Shown: in pieces, positions 6,750 through 13,243 of the stretch
Position numbering within the stretch: the first letter of the stretch is position 1
Layout: each line of letters opens with the position of its first letter
Source: Piscinibacter gummiphilus
GTDB lineage: Bacteria > Pseudomonadota > Gammaproteobacteria > Burkholderiales > Burkholderiaceae_C
DNA length: 64,000 nt
Assembly: GCF_002116905.1 (NCBI RefSeq)
Contig: NZ_CP015118.1
Location: 4,216,001 to 4,280,000 of the forward strand
Reading direction: 5' to 3'
Notes under the pieces: generated by a model
Databases searched by the model: none
Told to the model about the DNA's origin: nothing
What the model saw: the letters and a program-made list of their open reading frames with translations, nothing else
Translations under genes and position numbers: made by a program

Positions 6750-7703
6750 ATGAACAACCCAGATTCTTTCCTCGGCATCGACATCGCCAAGGACTGGCTC
6801 GATGTCGCCTGGCTCTCGGGGCAAACGCTTCGCATCGACTACACCGACGAGGCCGTGGCTGGCCTCACCGAGCGACTGCTGGCCGATCCCCCTTCCCTCG
6901 TGGTGATGGAAGCCACCGGCGGCCTGGAAACCGCTGTGGCCAGCGCGCTCGCCGCCGCTGGCCTGCCCGTGGCCGTCGTCAACCCACGCCAGGTGCGTGA
7001 CTATGCGAAGGCCCGTGGCCGACTGGCCAAGACCGATCGCATCGACGCCCTCATCCTGGCCGCCTTCGCCGCGGCCATCCGTCCACAGGTGCGCGAACTC
7101 CCGGACGAGCACACCCGTGCCCTCGGTGACCTGCTGGCTCGCCGTCGCCAGCTCGTCGAGATGCGCGTGCAGGAAAAACTGCGCATCCAACGCGCCTCCG
7201 CGCTCCAGAAAGCCAGCTTGCGCGAGCACATCGCTTGGCTGGACGAGCGCATCAGCCGTCTCGACATCGACCTCACCCACGCGCTCCGAACGTCGGACGC
7301 CTGGCGCGACAAAGACGATCTGCTCAAGGCCATCCCCGGCGTGGGCTCGCTCACGCGTGCCACCCTGGTGGCCCTGCTCCCTGAACTCGGAACGCTCACC
7401 CGAAGGCAAATCGCCGCGCTGGTCGGCGTGGCGCCCTTCAACCGCGACAGCGGCAAGCACCAGGGCGATCGCGTCATCTGGGGTGGCCGTGCCCAAGTAC
7501 GCCGAACGCTCTATATGGCCGCCGTCAGCGCCATGCGCTGCAACCCCGTCATCCGGGCCTTCTACAAACACCTGCGCAGCCAAGGTAAACCCGCCAAGGT
7601 CGCCCTCACCGCCTGCATGCGCAAGCTCCTCGTGATCATGAACGCCATGCTCAAGCATCACTCCCCCTGGTCTCCGGAGCTTGACTTGCAACACAGTTGC
7701 TAA
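6750..7703 (+). CDS. IS110-family transposase (bridge-RNA-guided recombinase)
   Basis: The 317-residue protein has the two-part IS110 architecture. An N-terminal RuvC-like DEDD domain carries Asp11 in GIDIAKD, Glu54 in VMEATGG and Asp96/Asp99 in KTDRIDA. A central coiled region and the KAIPGVGSLTRATL helix-hairpin-helix follow. The C-terminal Tnp domain runs ALVGVAPFNRDSG to RRTLYMAAVSAMR, where Ser260 is the candidate nucleophile. It would excise the element as a circle and insert it at sites chosen by the bridge RNA. The ATG follows the RNA region directly. The stop TAA at 7701-7703 uses one base of the IS core and two bases of the target attC. Confidence 0.92.
   Translation: MNNPDSFLGIDIAKDWLDVAWLSGQTLRIDYTDEAVAGLTERLLADPPSLVVMEATGGLETAVASALAAAGLPVAVVNPRQVRDYAKARGRLAKTDRIDALILAAFAAAIRPQVRELPDEHTRALGDLLARRRQLVEMRVQEKLRIQRASALQKASLREHIAWLDERISRLDIDLTHALRTSDAWRDKDDLLKAIPGVGSLTRATLVALLPELGTLTRRQIAALVGVAPFNRDSGKHQGDRVIWGGRAQVRRTLYMAAVSAMRCNPVIRAFYKHLRSQGKPAKVALTACMRKLLVIMNAMLKHHSPWSPELDLQHSC
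7681..7686 (+). promoter_or_regulatory. -35 half of the IS circle-junction promoter
   Basis: TTGACT near the right end, inside the last codons of the transposase, matches the sigma70 -35 consensus in five of six positions. It points outward through the right end and pairs with TATGTT of the left end only when the ends are joined. Confidence 0.65.
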
Positions 7704-7775
7704 CGTTCTACATGAGCGGCGGGACGCAGCGGGCGAAGCCCGCTGGGGCACGTCCGCTCGATGGAAGGGTTAGGC
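7700..7775 (-). other. attC site A (exonuclease cassette), split by the IS
   Basis: Minus-strand R'' box GCCTAAC at 7769-7775, hairpin core GCGGGCGAAGCCCGC, and R' reduced to GTTAG at the IS border. The missing two bases of the R' box are on the far side of the IS at 6541-6542. Confidence 0.93.
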
Positions 7776-8330
7776 GCCGACGCGCGCCTCGCCGAACGCA
7801 TAAGGCAGCAATCTAGCAATGTTCCGAGCATCGTCGATCCCGCGGTGATGCGTGCCAGAGAACTCGAACCCAGCGAGTCGAACCGCCTCGCCGAGTCCCG
7901 GCTTCTTGGACAGACCTTGCCTCTCTGCCATCAGACGCTTCACGTTCACGTGAGGTGCGCTGATCGGATACGGGACTTTATGAAAATCGCAGTCTTGCCG
8001 AAGCTGCTTGAGGTCATAGTCCCCCCAAGAGCAAAAGACAAAACCGTTGTGCCGATAGAGCCAGGCTTTGAAACTGCTGACGGCATCCTTGAAGACCGGC
8101 GCTGCATCAACGTCTCTCTGATTGATGGACGTGAGCTTGGTGCAGAAGGCAGTGAGCTTTGGATGCCTCGAGGGGCGCACGAAGCTCTGGAACTCATCAA
8201 CGATCTGCAAGGTAGATGCGCTAACCATCACTGCCCCAAACTCGATGATCTCCATGTGCTCACGCGGGACCGTTCCTGCATCGCAACAAGTGGCTTCGAA
8301 GTCTATGACTAGGTAGTTCTGAGGCTGCAT
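7770..8330 (-). CDS. ERI1-like 3'-5' exonuclease (DEDDh)
   Basis: The 186-residue protein is a DEDDh exonuclease of the KapD/ERI1 type. Exo I is VIDFEAT with Asp10 and Glu12, followed by the family pattern CC-D-AGTVPREHMEIIEFGAVMV. Exo II lies in FCSWGDYDLKQL, and Exo III is HHRGIDDARN with the general-base His and metal-binding Asp. Substrates are single-stranded RNA or DNA 3' ends, with two metal ions. The ATG at 8330 is 9 bp from the R' box of attC B, and the TAA stop is part of the R'' box of attC A, so this is a single-gene cassette. Confidence 0.9.
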   Translation of the reverse strand: MQPQNYLVIDFEATCCDAGTVPREHMEIIEFGAVMVSASTLQIVDEFQSFVRPSRHPKLTAFCTKLTSINQRDVDAAPVFKDAVSSFKAWLYRHNGFVFCSWGDYDLKQLRQDCDFHKVPYPISAPHVNVKRLMAERQGLSKKPGLGEAVRLAGFEFSGTHHRGIDDARNIARLLPYAFGEARVGA

Positions 8331-8338
8331 TCGGCGAC

Positions 8339-8416
8339 GCCTAACGTTTGACATGAGCGGCGACTGTAGGCGGGCGAAGCCTGCCGGAAGGAGTCCTCTC
8401 GATGGAAGGGTTAGGC
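8339..8416 (-). other. attC site B (ankyrin cassette)
   Basis: 78 bp with R'' GCCTAAC and R' GTTAGGC on the minus strand. The central hairpin differs from the other sites (GCAGGCTTCGCCCGCC region). Confidence 0.93.
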
Positions 8417-8845
8417 ATCGCGCGCGTAACCCGGTTGAGGCCTTCGCAGTATTGTGACCATGGTTGATGAGTTGTAGCTCTCTGCGAAATCGAGTGCTGT
8501 TTCACCTTGATCAGTCTTTTTGCCGAGATCCGCTCCATGCTTGAGTAACCAAAGAACAGCTTCTGTTGGCTCCTCTCCAGGTGTTCCACCCTTCTGGATT
8601 GTTGAGTCGATAGAGTGATCGACGGCAGCGTGAAGGGCGGTCCATCCATCTTTGTAAGAGCGATTGACCTCCGCTCCATGAGCAGCCAGCAGCTCTAAGG
8701 CGGAGGTACTTCTGGACATGGCTGCCACCATCAAAGGCGACTCCCCGAAGCCATTTGGCTGATTTGGATCTTCTCCGCTGCGGAGGAGACGTGCAGCTAG
8801 TTCAAGGTCGCCGCGATCGATTGCGTCGGTAAGCGGTGTTTCCAT
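8411..8845 (-). CDS. ankyrin-repeat protein
   Basis: The 144-residue protein is made of about four ankyrin repeats. TPLTDAIDRGDLELAARLLRSGEDPNQ, ESPLMVAAMSRSTSALELLAAHGAEVN, WTALHAAVDHS and an ETALDFAESYNSS repeat are each recognisable by the T/S-P/A-L-h-x-A pattern and the LL-x-x-G-A/D-x-x-N turn. Such proteins bind partners rather than catalyse. Without a signal peptide it should be cytoplasmic. Start 8 bp from the R' box of attC C and stop within R'' of attC B define a one-gene cassette. Confidence 0.88.
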   Translation of the reverse strand: METPLTDAIDRGDLELAARLLRSGEDPNQPNGFGESPLMVAAMSRSTSALELLAAHGAEVNRSYKDGWTALHAAVDHSIDSTIQKGGTPGEEPTEAVLWLLKHGADLGKKTDQGETALDFAESYNSSTMVTILRRPQPGYARDA

Positions 8846-8852
8846 TGCCGAT

Positions 8853-8930
8853 GCCTAACGTACTACTTGAGCGGCGGGACGAAGCTGGCGAAGCCAGCTT
8901 TGGCACGTCCGCTCGAAGGACGGGTTAGGC
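8853..8930 (-). other. attC site C
   Basis: 78 bp, GTACTACTTGAGCGG variant with hairpin core AAGCTGGCGAAGCCAGCTT; both core boxes (GCCTAAC and GTTAGGC) intact. Confidence 0.94.
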
Positions 8931-9362
8931 CGCATTGGTCGCCTTGCCTTCTGCAAGCTTGGACAACATTTGCTCCATAGACCAGTTCCGCGTAAGCCAA
9001 ACGGTAAGCGCCGCTCCAGACAAGTGCCACCAATGCATGCCCCTGTAGCGCCGGTTCTCTTGAAGATGCCGCGCGGCAACTTGCCAAGCAACCAATATTC
9101 CGGCCCGTGCGTTTACTCCTGCCGGTGACGCAAGGTACGTGTATGGATTCAGCCGGTAGACCTCGGGCCGCCCAACCCCACGTGAGGCGCGCCAAATTTC
9201 CATCTGTTCCACGTCCGTGGCAATACGATCTGGCAGCTGCGGCTTGCCCAGTACTCCGTGAAGCCCAATGCCATATAGCAGCCAAGGGCTGAACACGATG
9301 ATCATACTGACCACCAGCGCCCCCAAAATGAACGCACGCCGCAGAGCGAGTGAGTTGCGCAT
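8925..9362 (-). CDS. hypothetical membrane-anchored protein
   Basis: The 145-residue product has a strong N-terminal membrane segment (AFILGALVVSMIIVFSPWLLYGIGL, about residues 10-34). A charged region follows, then a second weaker hydrophobic stretch (WWHLSGAALTVWLT). The middle, VYRLNPYTYLASPAG, is conserved-looking but not diagnostic. The family is not recognised. It is probably an inner-membrane protein with the bulk outside or at the surface. The gene is a one-gene cassette, starting 9 bp from R' of attC D and ending in R'' of attC C. Confidence 0.65.
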   Translation of the reverse strand: MRNSLALRRAFILGALVVSMIIVFSPWLLYGIGLHGVLGKPQLPDRIATDVEQMEIWRASRGVGRPEVYRLNPYTYLASPAGVNARAGILVAWQVAARHLQENRRYRGMHWWHLSGAALTVWLTRNWSMEQMLSKLAEGKATNAA

Positions 9363-9370
9363 GTCTTCCA

Positions 9371-9448
9371 GCCTAACGTTTGACTTGAGCGGCGGGACGA
9401 AGCTGGCGAAGCCAGCTTTGGCGCGTCCGCTCGAAGGACGGGTTAGGC
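9371..9448 (-). other. attC site D
   Basis: 78 bp with intact GCCTAAC and GTTAGGC boxes; hairpin core AAGCTGGCGAAGCCAGCTT shared with sites C, G, M and O. Confidence 0.94.
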
Positions 9449-9784
9449 ACTATCGCCTCCCCCGACATCAAGGAAGCCACACTCGCGAAACGCTTGCATG
9501 TTGGCCAACCAGGATTTGTATTGCGGGCTGGCAAACTCGACGTCGCCTTCGCCATTCTTGGGAGGCGACGGCTCATTGCCCGCCAGGAAGCCTTCAACCC
9601 ACGCCGCGGTTTCTGGTGAGCATTCCTCGATCTCGTTCTTAGAGAAGAAGAACGAACGCTGCTTCAGCAAACACCAGCCAAGCATACGGCCTGGAAATGT
9701 GTGCGGGTTGCCGACAACGAAGTGCGTGCCGCTACAGCCTTGATGCGTGAACCAAAGACGCTCGTTGTATTCCTGTGTTGCCAT
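9443..9784 (-). CDS. hypothetical cassette protein
   Basis: The 113-residue protein (MATQEYNERLWFTHQGCSG...) is soluble, aromatic-rich and acidic in the second half. Segments such as HFVVGNPHTFPGRMLGWCLL and WLANMQAFRECGFLDVGGG are distinctive but not assignable. The start ATG is only 4 bp from the R' box of attC E, leaving no room for a Shine-Dalgarno site inside the cassette. The stop lies in R'' of attC D. Confidence 0.62.
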   Translation of the reverse strand: MATQEYNERLWFTHQGCSGTHFVVGNPHTFPGRMLGWCLLKQRSFFFSKNEIEECSPETAAWVEGFLAGNEPSPPKNGEGDVEFASPQYKSWLANMQAFRECGFLDVGGGDSA

Positions 9785-9787
9785 GGG

Positions 9788-9856
9788 GCCTAACGTTTGA
9801 CATGAGCTGCATGACCCGGCTTGCCGGGGCATGTCAGCTCGATGGAAGGGTTAGAG
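9788..9856 (-). other. attC site E
   Basis: 69 bp short form with GAGCTGACATGCCCCGGC outer stem; boxes GCCTAAC at the left and GTTAGAG at the right on the plus strand. Confidence 0.92.
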
Positions 9857-10228
9857 CGCATTTTCAGTGCCCGTGGGATTGATGGCCACCGGGATATGAG
9901 AAAAGCCGATAGCCAACGAAATGTAGTAGCGATGAAAGCCGTGATAGAGCTTGAATCTGCGAGCGGCTAGGGACGCTGTCTGTTCGTAAACGTTCACTGG
10001 ATACAGTGGCTTTTTCTCGAAAATCTCTAGGAGGATGGCGTTCGCACGCGCAGCAACGATGCCTGGCAAGCCAGGCGCCCGCTCGAATGGCTCGACTTCA
10101 TCGATAGGAACGACTGCCAAAGGGAACAGGCTCTGATCCACGTGAGAGAAGGCGAGGTCGGCTGGTAGGTCGTAGTTCCGCCGGAATGCGGTGACAAGCG
10201 CCTGAGCATCGGATAGCGCGATGTGCAT
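9851..10228 (-). CDS. ParB/sulfiredoxin-fold-like protein
   Basis: The 125-residue product ends with RFKLYHGFHRYYISLAIGFSHIPVAI. This resembles the ParB N-terminal or sulfiredoxin-like pattern, a strand followed by D/H-G-x-H-R and a helix leading to hIPV. Upstream, KPLYPVNVYEQ fits the expected preceding strand. ParB-like domains of this kind occur in CTP-binding partition proteins and small nucleases. The helix-turn-helix part of true ParB is absent, so any DNA role is speculative. Start 8 bp from R' of attC F and stop in R'' of attC E make it a single-gene cassette. Confidence 0.6.
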   Translation of the reverse strand: MHIALSDAQALVTAFRRNYDLPADLAFSHVDQSLFPLAVVPIDEVEPFERAPGLPGIVAARANAILLEIFEKKPLYPVNVYEQTASLAARRFKLYHGFHRYYISLAIGFSHIPVAINPTGTENAL

Positions 10229-10235
10229 TGATGCG

Positions 10236-10313
10236 CCCTAACGTTGGAGTTGAGCGGCGGGACGCAGTGGGCGAAGCCCACTGTGGCACGTCCGCTCGAA
10301 TGACGGGTTAGAC
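10236..10313 (-). other. attC site F (ORF-less cassette copy 1)
   Basis: 78 bp; R' side GTTAGGG, R'' side GTCTAAC on the minus strand; hairpin core CAGTGGGCGAAGCCCACTG. Confidence 0.93.
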
Positions 10314-10787
10314 CGGTGGTTTGCAGCACAAGGCCCAGACGACGCAGACCATGCGCACCGCGGCCGGCGTGACGCCGACTCCTGCTGCTGGATGTGAGAA
10401 CAAACTTCGACCACGCGACCTCCCCAGGTGCTGTTTCGTTCTTGCTCAGGCCTCTACTCTACGGCACCGCCCGAACACTCTCCACCGCCCCACGTTCGCA
10501 GCGAGCGACCTCACGTGCAGCGCATCACACCGGCCGCCCGCTGACCGCCAAAGGACGGGCAGCCCGCGCCGATGCAGAAACGCAGAGCCTGGCCGCAGCG
10601 AGGCCTTTGAACACGACTTCGCGGAGAACCAGACAGACCATGCGCGACCTCAGCTGGCACGCCTGAGCGGGCTGTGGCATTTGGTATTTCGCTGCTCGCA
10701 CCTCGCTGACCAGACGCGGAACACGCCGGTTCACCGCATCGACAAGCACACGAGCGACGGCATGGCACGGCCCCACTGGCTCGCGGG
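10314..10787 (-). repeat. repeated ORF-less integron cassette, copy 1
   Basis: This 474 bp cassette body lies between attC F and attC G. It is nearly identical along its whole length to copy 3 (13797) and shares its left 300 bp with copies 2 and 4. Minus-strand frames exist (for example a GTG-started 83-codon frame at 10525-10776), but the frames that look best in copies 2 and 4 are interrupted here, so protein coding is not convincing. The most conserved block, about 80 bp at 10394-10475, lies nearest the attC. Confidence 0.8.
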
Positions 10788-10865
10788 CTCTAACGTACTA
10801 CTTGAGCGGCGGGACGAAGCTGGCGAAGCCAGCTTTGGCGCGTCCGCTCGAAGGACGGGTTAGAC
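10788..10865 (-). other. attC site G (ORF-less cassette copy 2)
   Basis: 78 bp; boxes CTCTAAC and GTTAGAC on the plus strand; AAGCTGGCGAAGCCAGCTT hairpin core. Confidence 0.93.
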
Positions 10866-11296
10866 CGGTGGTTTGCAGCACAAGACCCAGCCGACGCCGA
10901 CCATGCGCGCAGCAGCCGGCATGACGCCGATGCCTGCGGCTGGATGTGAGAACAACCTTCGATCACGCGACCTCCCCAGGTGCTGTTTCGTTCTTGCTTA
11001 GGCCCCTACTCTACGGCACGGCCCGAACACTCTCCAACGCTCCACGTTTGCAGCGAGCGTCCGCACGTGCAGCGCTTCACGCCGGCCGCCCGCTGACCGC
11101 CGAAGGACGGGCAGCCCACGCCGATGCAAGCATGTGGAGCCTGCCCGACGCGAGGCCTTTGAACTCGGCCCGTCCCACTTCGACACCGCCACAACGAAGC
11201 CACTGATCTTGCCCTTCTAGCGAGCGCCACTGACAGCGCAGTGCGCATCTGAAAGCACACGGGCGCCGGCATGACTCGGCCCCACTGGCTTGTGGG
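10866..11296 (-). repeat. repeated ORF-less integron cassette, copy 2
   Basis: This 431 bp cassette body lies between attC G and H. The left 300 bp match the other copies. The part from about 11160 to 11280 differs from copies 1 and 3 and resembles copy 4 only in places (TTCTAGCGAGCGC, CTGACAGCGC). A minus-strand frame from the ATG at about 11272 to a stop at 11006 would give roughly 88 residues rich in Cys, Arg and Gly; copy 4 has a related frame. I regard its coding status as open. Confidence 0.8.
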
Positions 11297-11365
11297 CTCT
11301 AACGTTTGACATGAGCTGCATGCCCCGGCTCGCCGGGGCATGTCAGCTCGATGGAAGGGTTAGGC
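11297..11365 (-). other. attC site H (lipoprotein-side boundary)
   Basis: 69 bp short form like site E, with CATGCCCCGGCTCGCCGGGGCATG core; boxes CTCTAAC and GTTAGGC. Confidence 0.92.
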
Positions 11366-11380
11366 GCCACTGCAAGCTGC

Positions 11381-11737
11381 CTATCGGATGGAAATTGACT
11401 TTTCTTCGCGAATTAGGTCTAGCGTGAAGCTCTCTTCTTGCTTAGAACTTGGCTCGATGACGCGCCAACGCAGCCAAAAGCCACCGGCTCCGCTATTGAA
11501 TTTAATCTTTCGAACTTCTCCAGCGGAAAGGGGAAGCACTTGTTGCTGGATGAGCAGGTCTGGTGTGAAAGCTTTTGGTCGCGTGCCATCGAAGCCGTGC
11601 GAGTGGAACTGGCCAATTTCAACTACGACCGGATTAGCCGTTTGGTTGGCTACGAGTACCTCGAACTCCACAACGCATCCCCCAAGGCAACTCAGACACA
11701 AGGTGAGAAGAGAACCAAGTAGTGTGCGGCGATTCAT
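11381..11737 (-). CDS. small lipoprotein, unknown function
   Basis: The 118-residue product begins MNRRTLLGSLLTLCLSCLGGC, a lipoprotein signal peptide with lipobox LGGC; Cys21 would be lipidated and the protein anchored in the envelope. The mature part is beta-rich (VVEFEVLVANQTANPVVVEIG, GGFWLRWRVIEPSS), suggesting a small immunoglobulin-like or sandwich domain. No family is recognised. The ATG at 11737 is 9 bp from R' of attC I. Confidence 0.75.
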   Translation of the reverse strand: MNRRTLLGSLLTLCLSCLGGCVVEFEVLVANQTANPVVVEIGQFHSHGFDGTRPKAFTPDLLIQQQVLPLSAGEVRKIKFNSGAGGFWLRWRVIEPSSKQEESFTLDLIREEKSISIR

Positions 11738-11745
11738 CTCGTGGC

Positions 11746-11823
11746 GCCTAACGTTTGACATGAGCGGCGGCGCCAAAGTGGCGAAGCCGCTTTGGAGACG
11801 TCCGCTCGATGGATGGGTTAGGC
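11746..11823 (-). other. attC site I
   Basis: 78 bp, hairpin core CCAAAGTGGCGAAGCCGCTTTGG; intact GCCTAAC and GTTAGGC boxes. Confidence 0.94.
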
Positions 11824-11830
11824 CGCCGAC

Positions 11831-12199
11831 TCACAGTTCGTGCTGCTGCCATTGAGGCAGGAATTCTTCAATGACTGTTTTTGCGGGAACTTCCAGCGAC
11901 CTCAGCGCTTTGCGTAGGAACTGGAGACCTGCCTTTCTGTCTTTGATGTAGACGTCGAGCCCGCAGTACAAGATCTCGTTTCCGTTGCCCATTTGTTCGC
12001 CACCGCCTGCGACTTCTCCTAGCCCAGCACCCTTGAGTGCTGCATCAAGAGGCTCCTCGAAACGATTCTCGCGCTCGAGCGGATTGATGTCTCCTGGGAT
12101 GCGAACATAAAAGAGAGTCTCTCCAGTCCTCTGCGCGTCAACTGCCATTTCGGTCAGAAAAGCGATTCGGCTTGACATGGCGCTCGACTGACTACTCAT
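11831..12199 (-). CDS. hypothetical cassette protein
   Basis: The 122-residue protein (MSSQSSAMSSRIAFLTEMAVDAQ...) is soluble. It has TLFYVRIPGDINPLERENRFEEPLDAALKGAGLGEVAGGG, then NEILYCGLDVYIKDRKAGLQFLRKALRSLEVPAKTVIEEF. This looks like an alpha/beta sandwich of the ferredoxin-like kind, with the last helix preceding the acidic C-terminus. I do not recognise the family with certainty. An internal ATG eight codons in is a possible alternative start. Confidence 0.65.
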   Translation of the reverse strand: MSSQSSAMSSRIAFLTEMAVDAQRTGETLFYVRIPGDINPLERENRFEEPLDAALKGAGLGEVAGGGEQMGNGNEILYCGLDVYIKDRKAGLQFLRKALRSLEVPAKTVIEEFLPQWQQHEL

Positions 12200-12216
12200 G
12201 TGTTCGCTCCTCTACG

Positions 12217-12294
12217 GCCTAACGTTTGACATGAGCGGCGGGACGCGGTGGGCGCAGCCCGTCGTGGCACGTCCGCTCGGTGGATGGGTTAGGC
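12217..12294 (-). other. attC site J
   Basis: 78 bp with intact outer boxes; central hairpin slightly asymmetric (GGTGGGCGCAGCCCGTC). Confidence 0.93.
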
Positions 12295-12329
12295 GCCATT
12301 GTGTGCATTCATTTTCTCCTAGCAATTTT

Positions 12330-12707
12330 CTAGTGCCTGCCTAGGGAACGTGCATTGGCTTCGGACTGAATCCAGGTTACGTGGTGAGCCGCAAGACCGA
12401 ATGCAGCGAGAACTTCCTCGATGGCACTCGCAACTTCTCGAGCTGCCAGATCGGCGTATTCGAGCAGCACAGTAGCTCCTTTTTCCCCGAGATGCTCGCG
12501 TGCGTGCTCTAGTTCTTGGACTAAGACTACGAAGCCGGATGGAAGGCGGCACGCGAAGCCATGGGCTTGACCAAGGCCGTCTTCACTCCAGGATTGAAGG
12601 GGGATTCCAAATGCCTGCGCGAGCTCGGATGCCGAGACGCTCAGCGAGAGAAGCGGAAGCTCAGGAGAGCTCCATTGATGCTCGGTGACAGCGACGGGCG
12701 TATTCAT
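12330..12707 (-). CDS. hypothetical cassette protein
   Basis: The 125-residue product is soluble and acidic. A strand-rich N-terminal half (LPLLSLSVSASELAQAFG, HGFACRLPSGFVVLVQELEHA) is followed by a helical region, KGATVLLEYADLAAREVASAIEEVLAAFGL. It has no signal peptide and the family is not recognised. The stop is about 36 bp before the attC R'' box, so unlike several neighbours its stop is not supplied by the attC. The start is 4 bp from R' of attC K. Confidence 0.65.
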   Translation of the reverse strand: MNTPVAVTEHQWSSPELPLLSLSVSASELAQAFGIPLQSWSEDGLGQAHGFACRLPSGFVVLVQELEHAREHLGEKGATVLLEYADLAAREVASAIEEVLAAFGLAAHHVTWIQSEANARSLGRH

Positions 12708-12710
12708 AGC

Positions 12711-12788
12711 ACCTAACGTTTGACATGAGCGGCGGGACGCGGCGGGCGAAGCCCGCCGCGGCACGTCCGCTCGATGGAAGGGTTAGGC
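12711..12788 (-). other. attC site K
   Basis: 78 bp; left box ACCTAAC, right box GTTAGGC; perfect GCGGCGGGCGAAGCCCGCCGC core. Confidence 0.94.
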
Positions 12789-12830
12789 GCTCGGCACAGA
12801 AAAGCCGACGATTCGCCGTGGGTCGAACGA

Positions 12831-13154
12831 CTATTCAACGTCCCAATCTGGAAGCTCAGGGCGCATGCCGAGTCTTGCTGGGGGAATTGTCTTCTCATAC
12901 TCAGAGAACCAATCGGCGCTCCTGGGGCCAGGGCAATAGACCTCTCCGTTGACTCGATCGACAAATATTGGGGCATTTCCAACAAGAGCCTCCTCGTCTC
13001 GGGATCGATCGGCCAGGTAAGTCTTGCTGTTCCAGCAGAACAACCATCCGTATGGCTTGACTTTCGTTCGCTCTCGGTCGAGGGTGCCACTGCCATCCGA
13101 GACGATATCGACCCATGCCTCGGCGATCTTTCGTGCTTGAACAAAGGTGACCAT
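12831..13154 (-). CDS. Imm35/YrhB-like immunity-type protein
   Basis: The 107-residue protein matches the small immunity family Imm35 (YrhB-like). An N-terminal helix VTFVQARKIAEAWVDIV is followed by strands with KPYGWLFCWNSKTYLADR and then NAPIFVDRVNGEVYCPG, the characteristic 'G-x-hhFxWxSKxYL ... hVD-x-x-xGxV' layout. Family members protect against polymorphic toxins. No toxin gene is adjacent, so it may guard against toxins of other cells. Start at ATG 13154, 12 bp from R' of attC L. Confidence 0.75.
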   Translation of the reverse strand: MVTFVQARKIAEAWVDIVSDGSGTLDRERTKVKPYGWLFCWNSKTYLADRSRDEEALVGNAPIFVDRVNGEVYCPGPRSADWFSEYEKTIPPARLGMRPELPDWDVE

Positions 13155-13165
13155 ATGGTTGGAGC

Positions 13166-13243
13166 GCCTAACGTTTGACATGAGCGGCGGGACGCGGTGG
13201 GCGAAGCCCGCCGTGGCACGTCCGCTCGATGGATGGGTTAGGC
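13166..13243 (-). other. attC site L
   Basis: 78 bp, intact GCCTAAC and GTTAGGC boxes; GGTGGGCGAAGCCCGCC core. Confidence 0.94.

Larger units (their letters stand above)
6543..7701 (+). mobile_element. IS110-family insertion sequence inserted in an attC R' core
   Basis: The element is bounded by the dinucleotide CT at 6543-6544 and 7700-7701, leaving a 1157 bp unit. Joining the left flank (ending GATCGAGC) to CT and the right flank (AACGTTCTACATGAGC) regenerates GAGCCTAACGTT, a perfect attC core box, so the insertion site and ends are read directly. There are no terminal inverted repeats and no flanking duplication beyond the 2-bp core, as is usual for IS110-type elements. It contains about 200 bp of structured 5' non-coding sequence followed by a DEDD transposase. 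The long 5' and absent 3' non-coding region places it in the IS110 group rather than the IS1111 group. Confidence 0.88.

Noticed and set aside
6543..7701. Assignment to the IS1111-attC group
   Set aside because: IS1111 elements have subterminal inverted repeats and their RNA lies downstream of the transposase. Here no such repeats are seen, the 3' non-coding end is absent and the structured RNA lies upstream.
10525..10776. An 83-codon protein in ORF-less cassette copy 1 (and its near-identical frame in copy 3)
   Set aside because: The same DNA is nearly identical in both copies, so frame conservation is uninformative; copies 2 and 4 do not keep this frame and the product has no recognisable fold.
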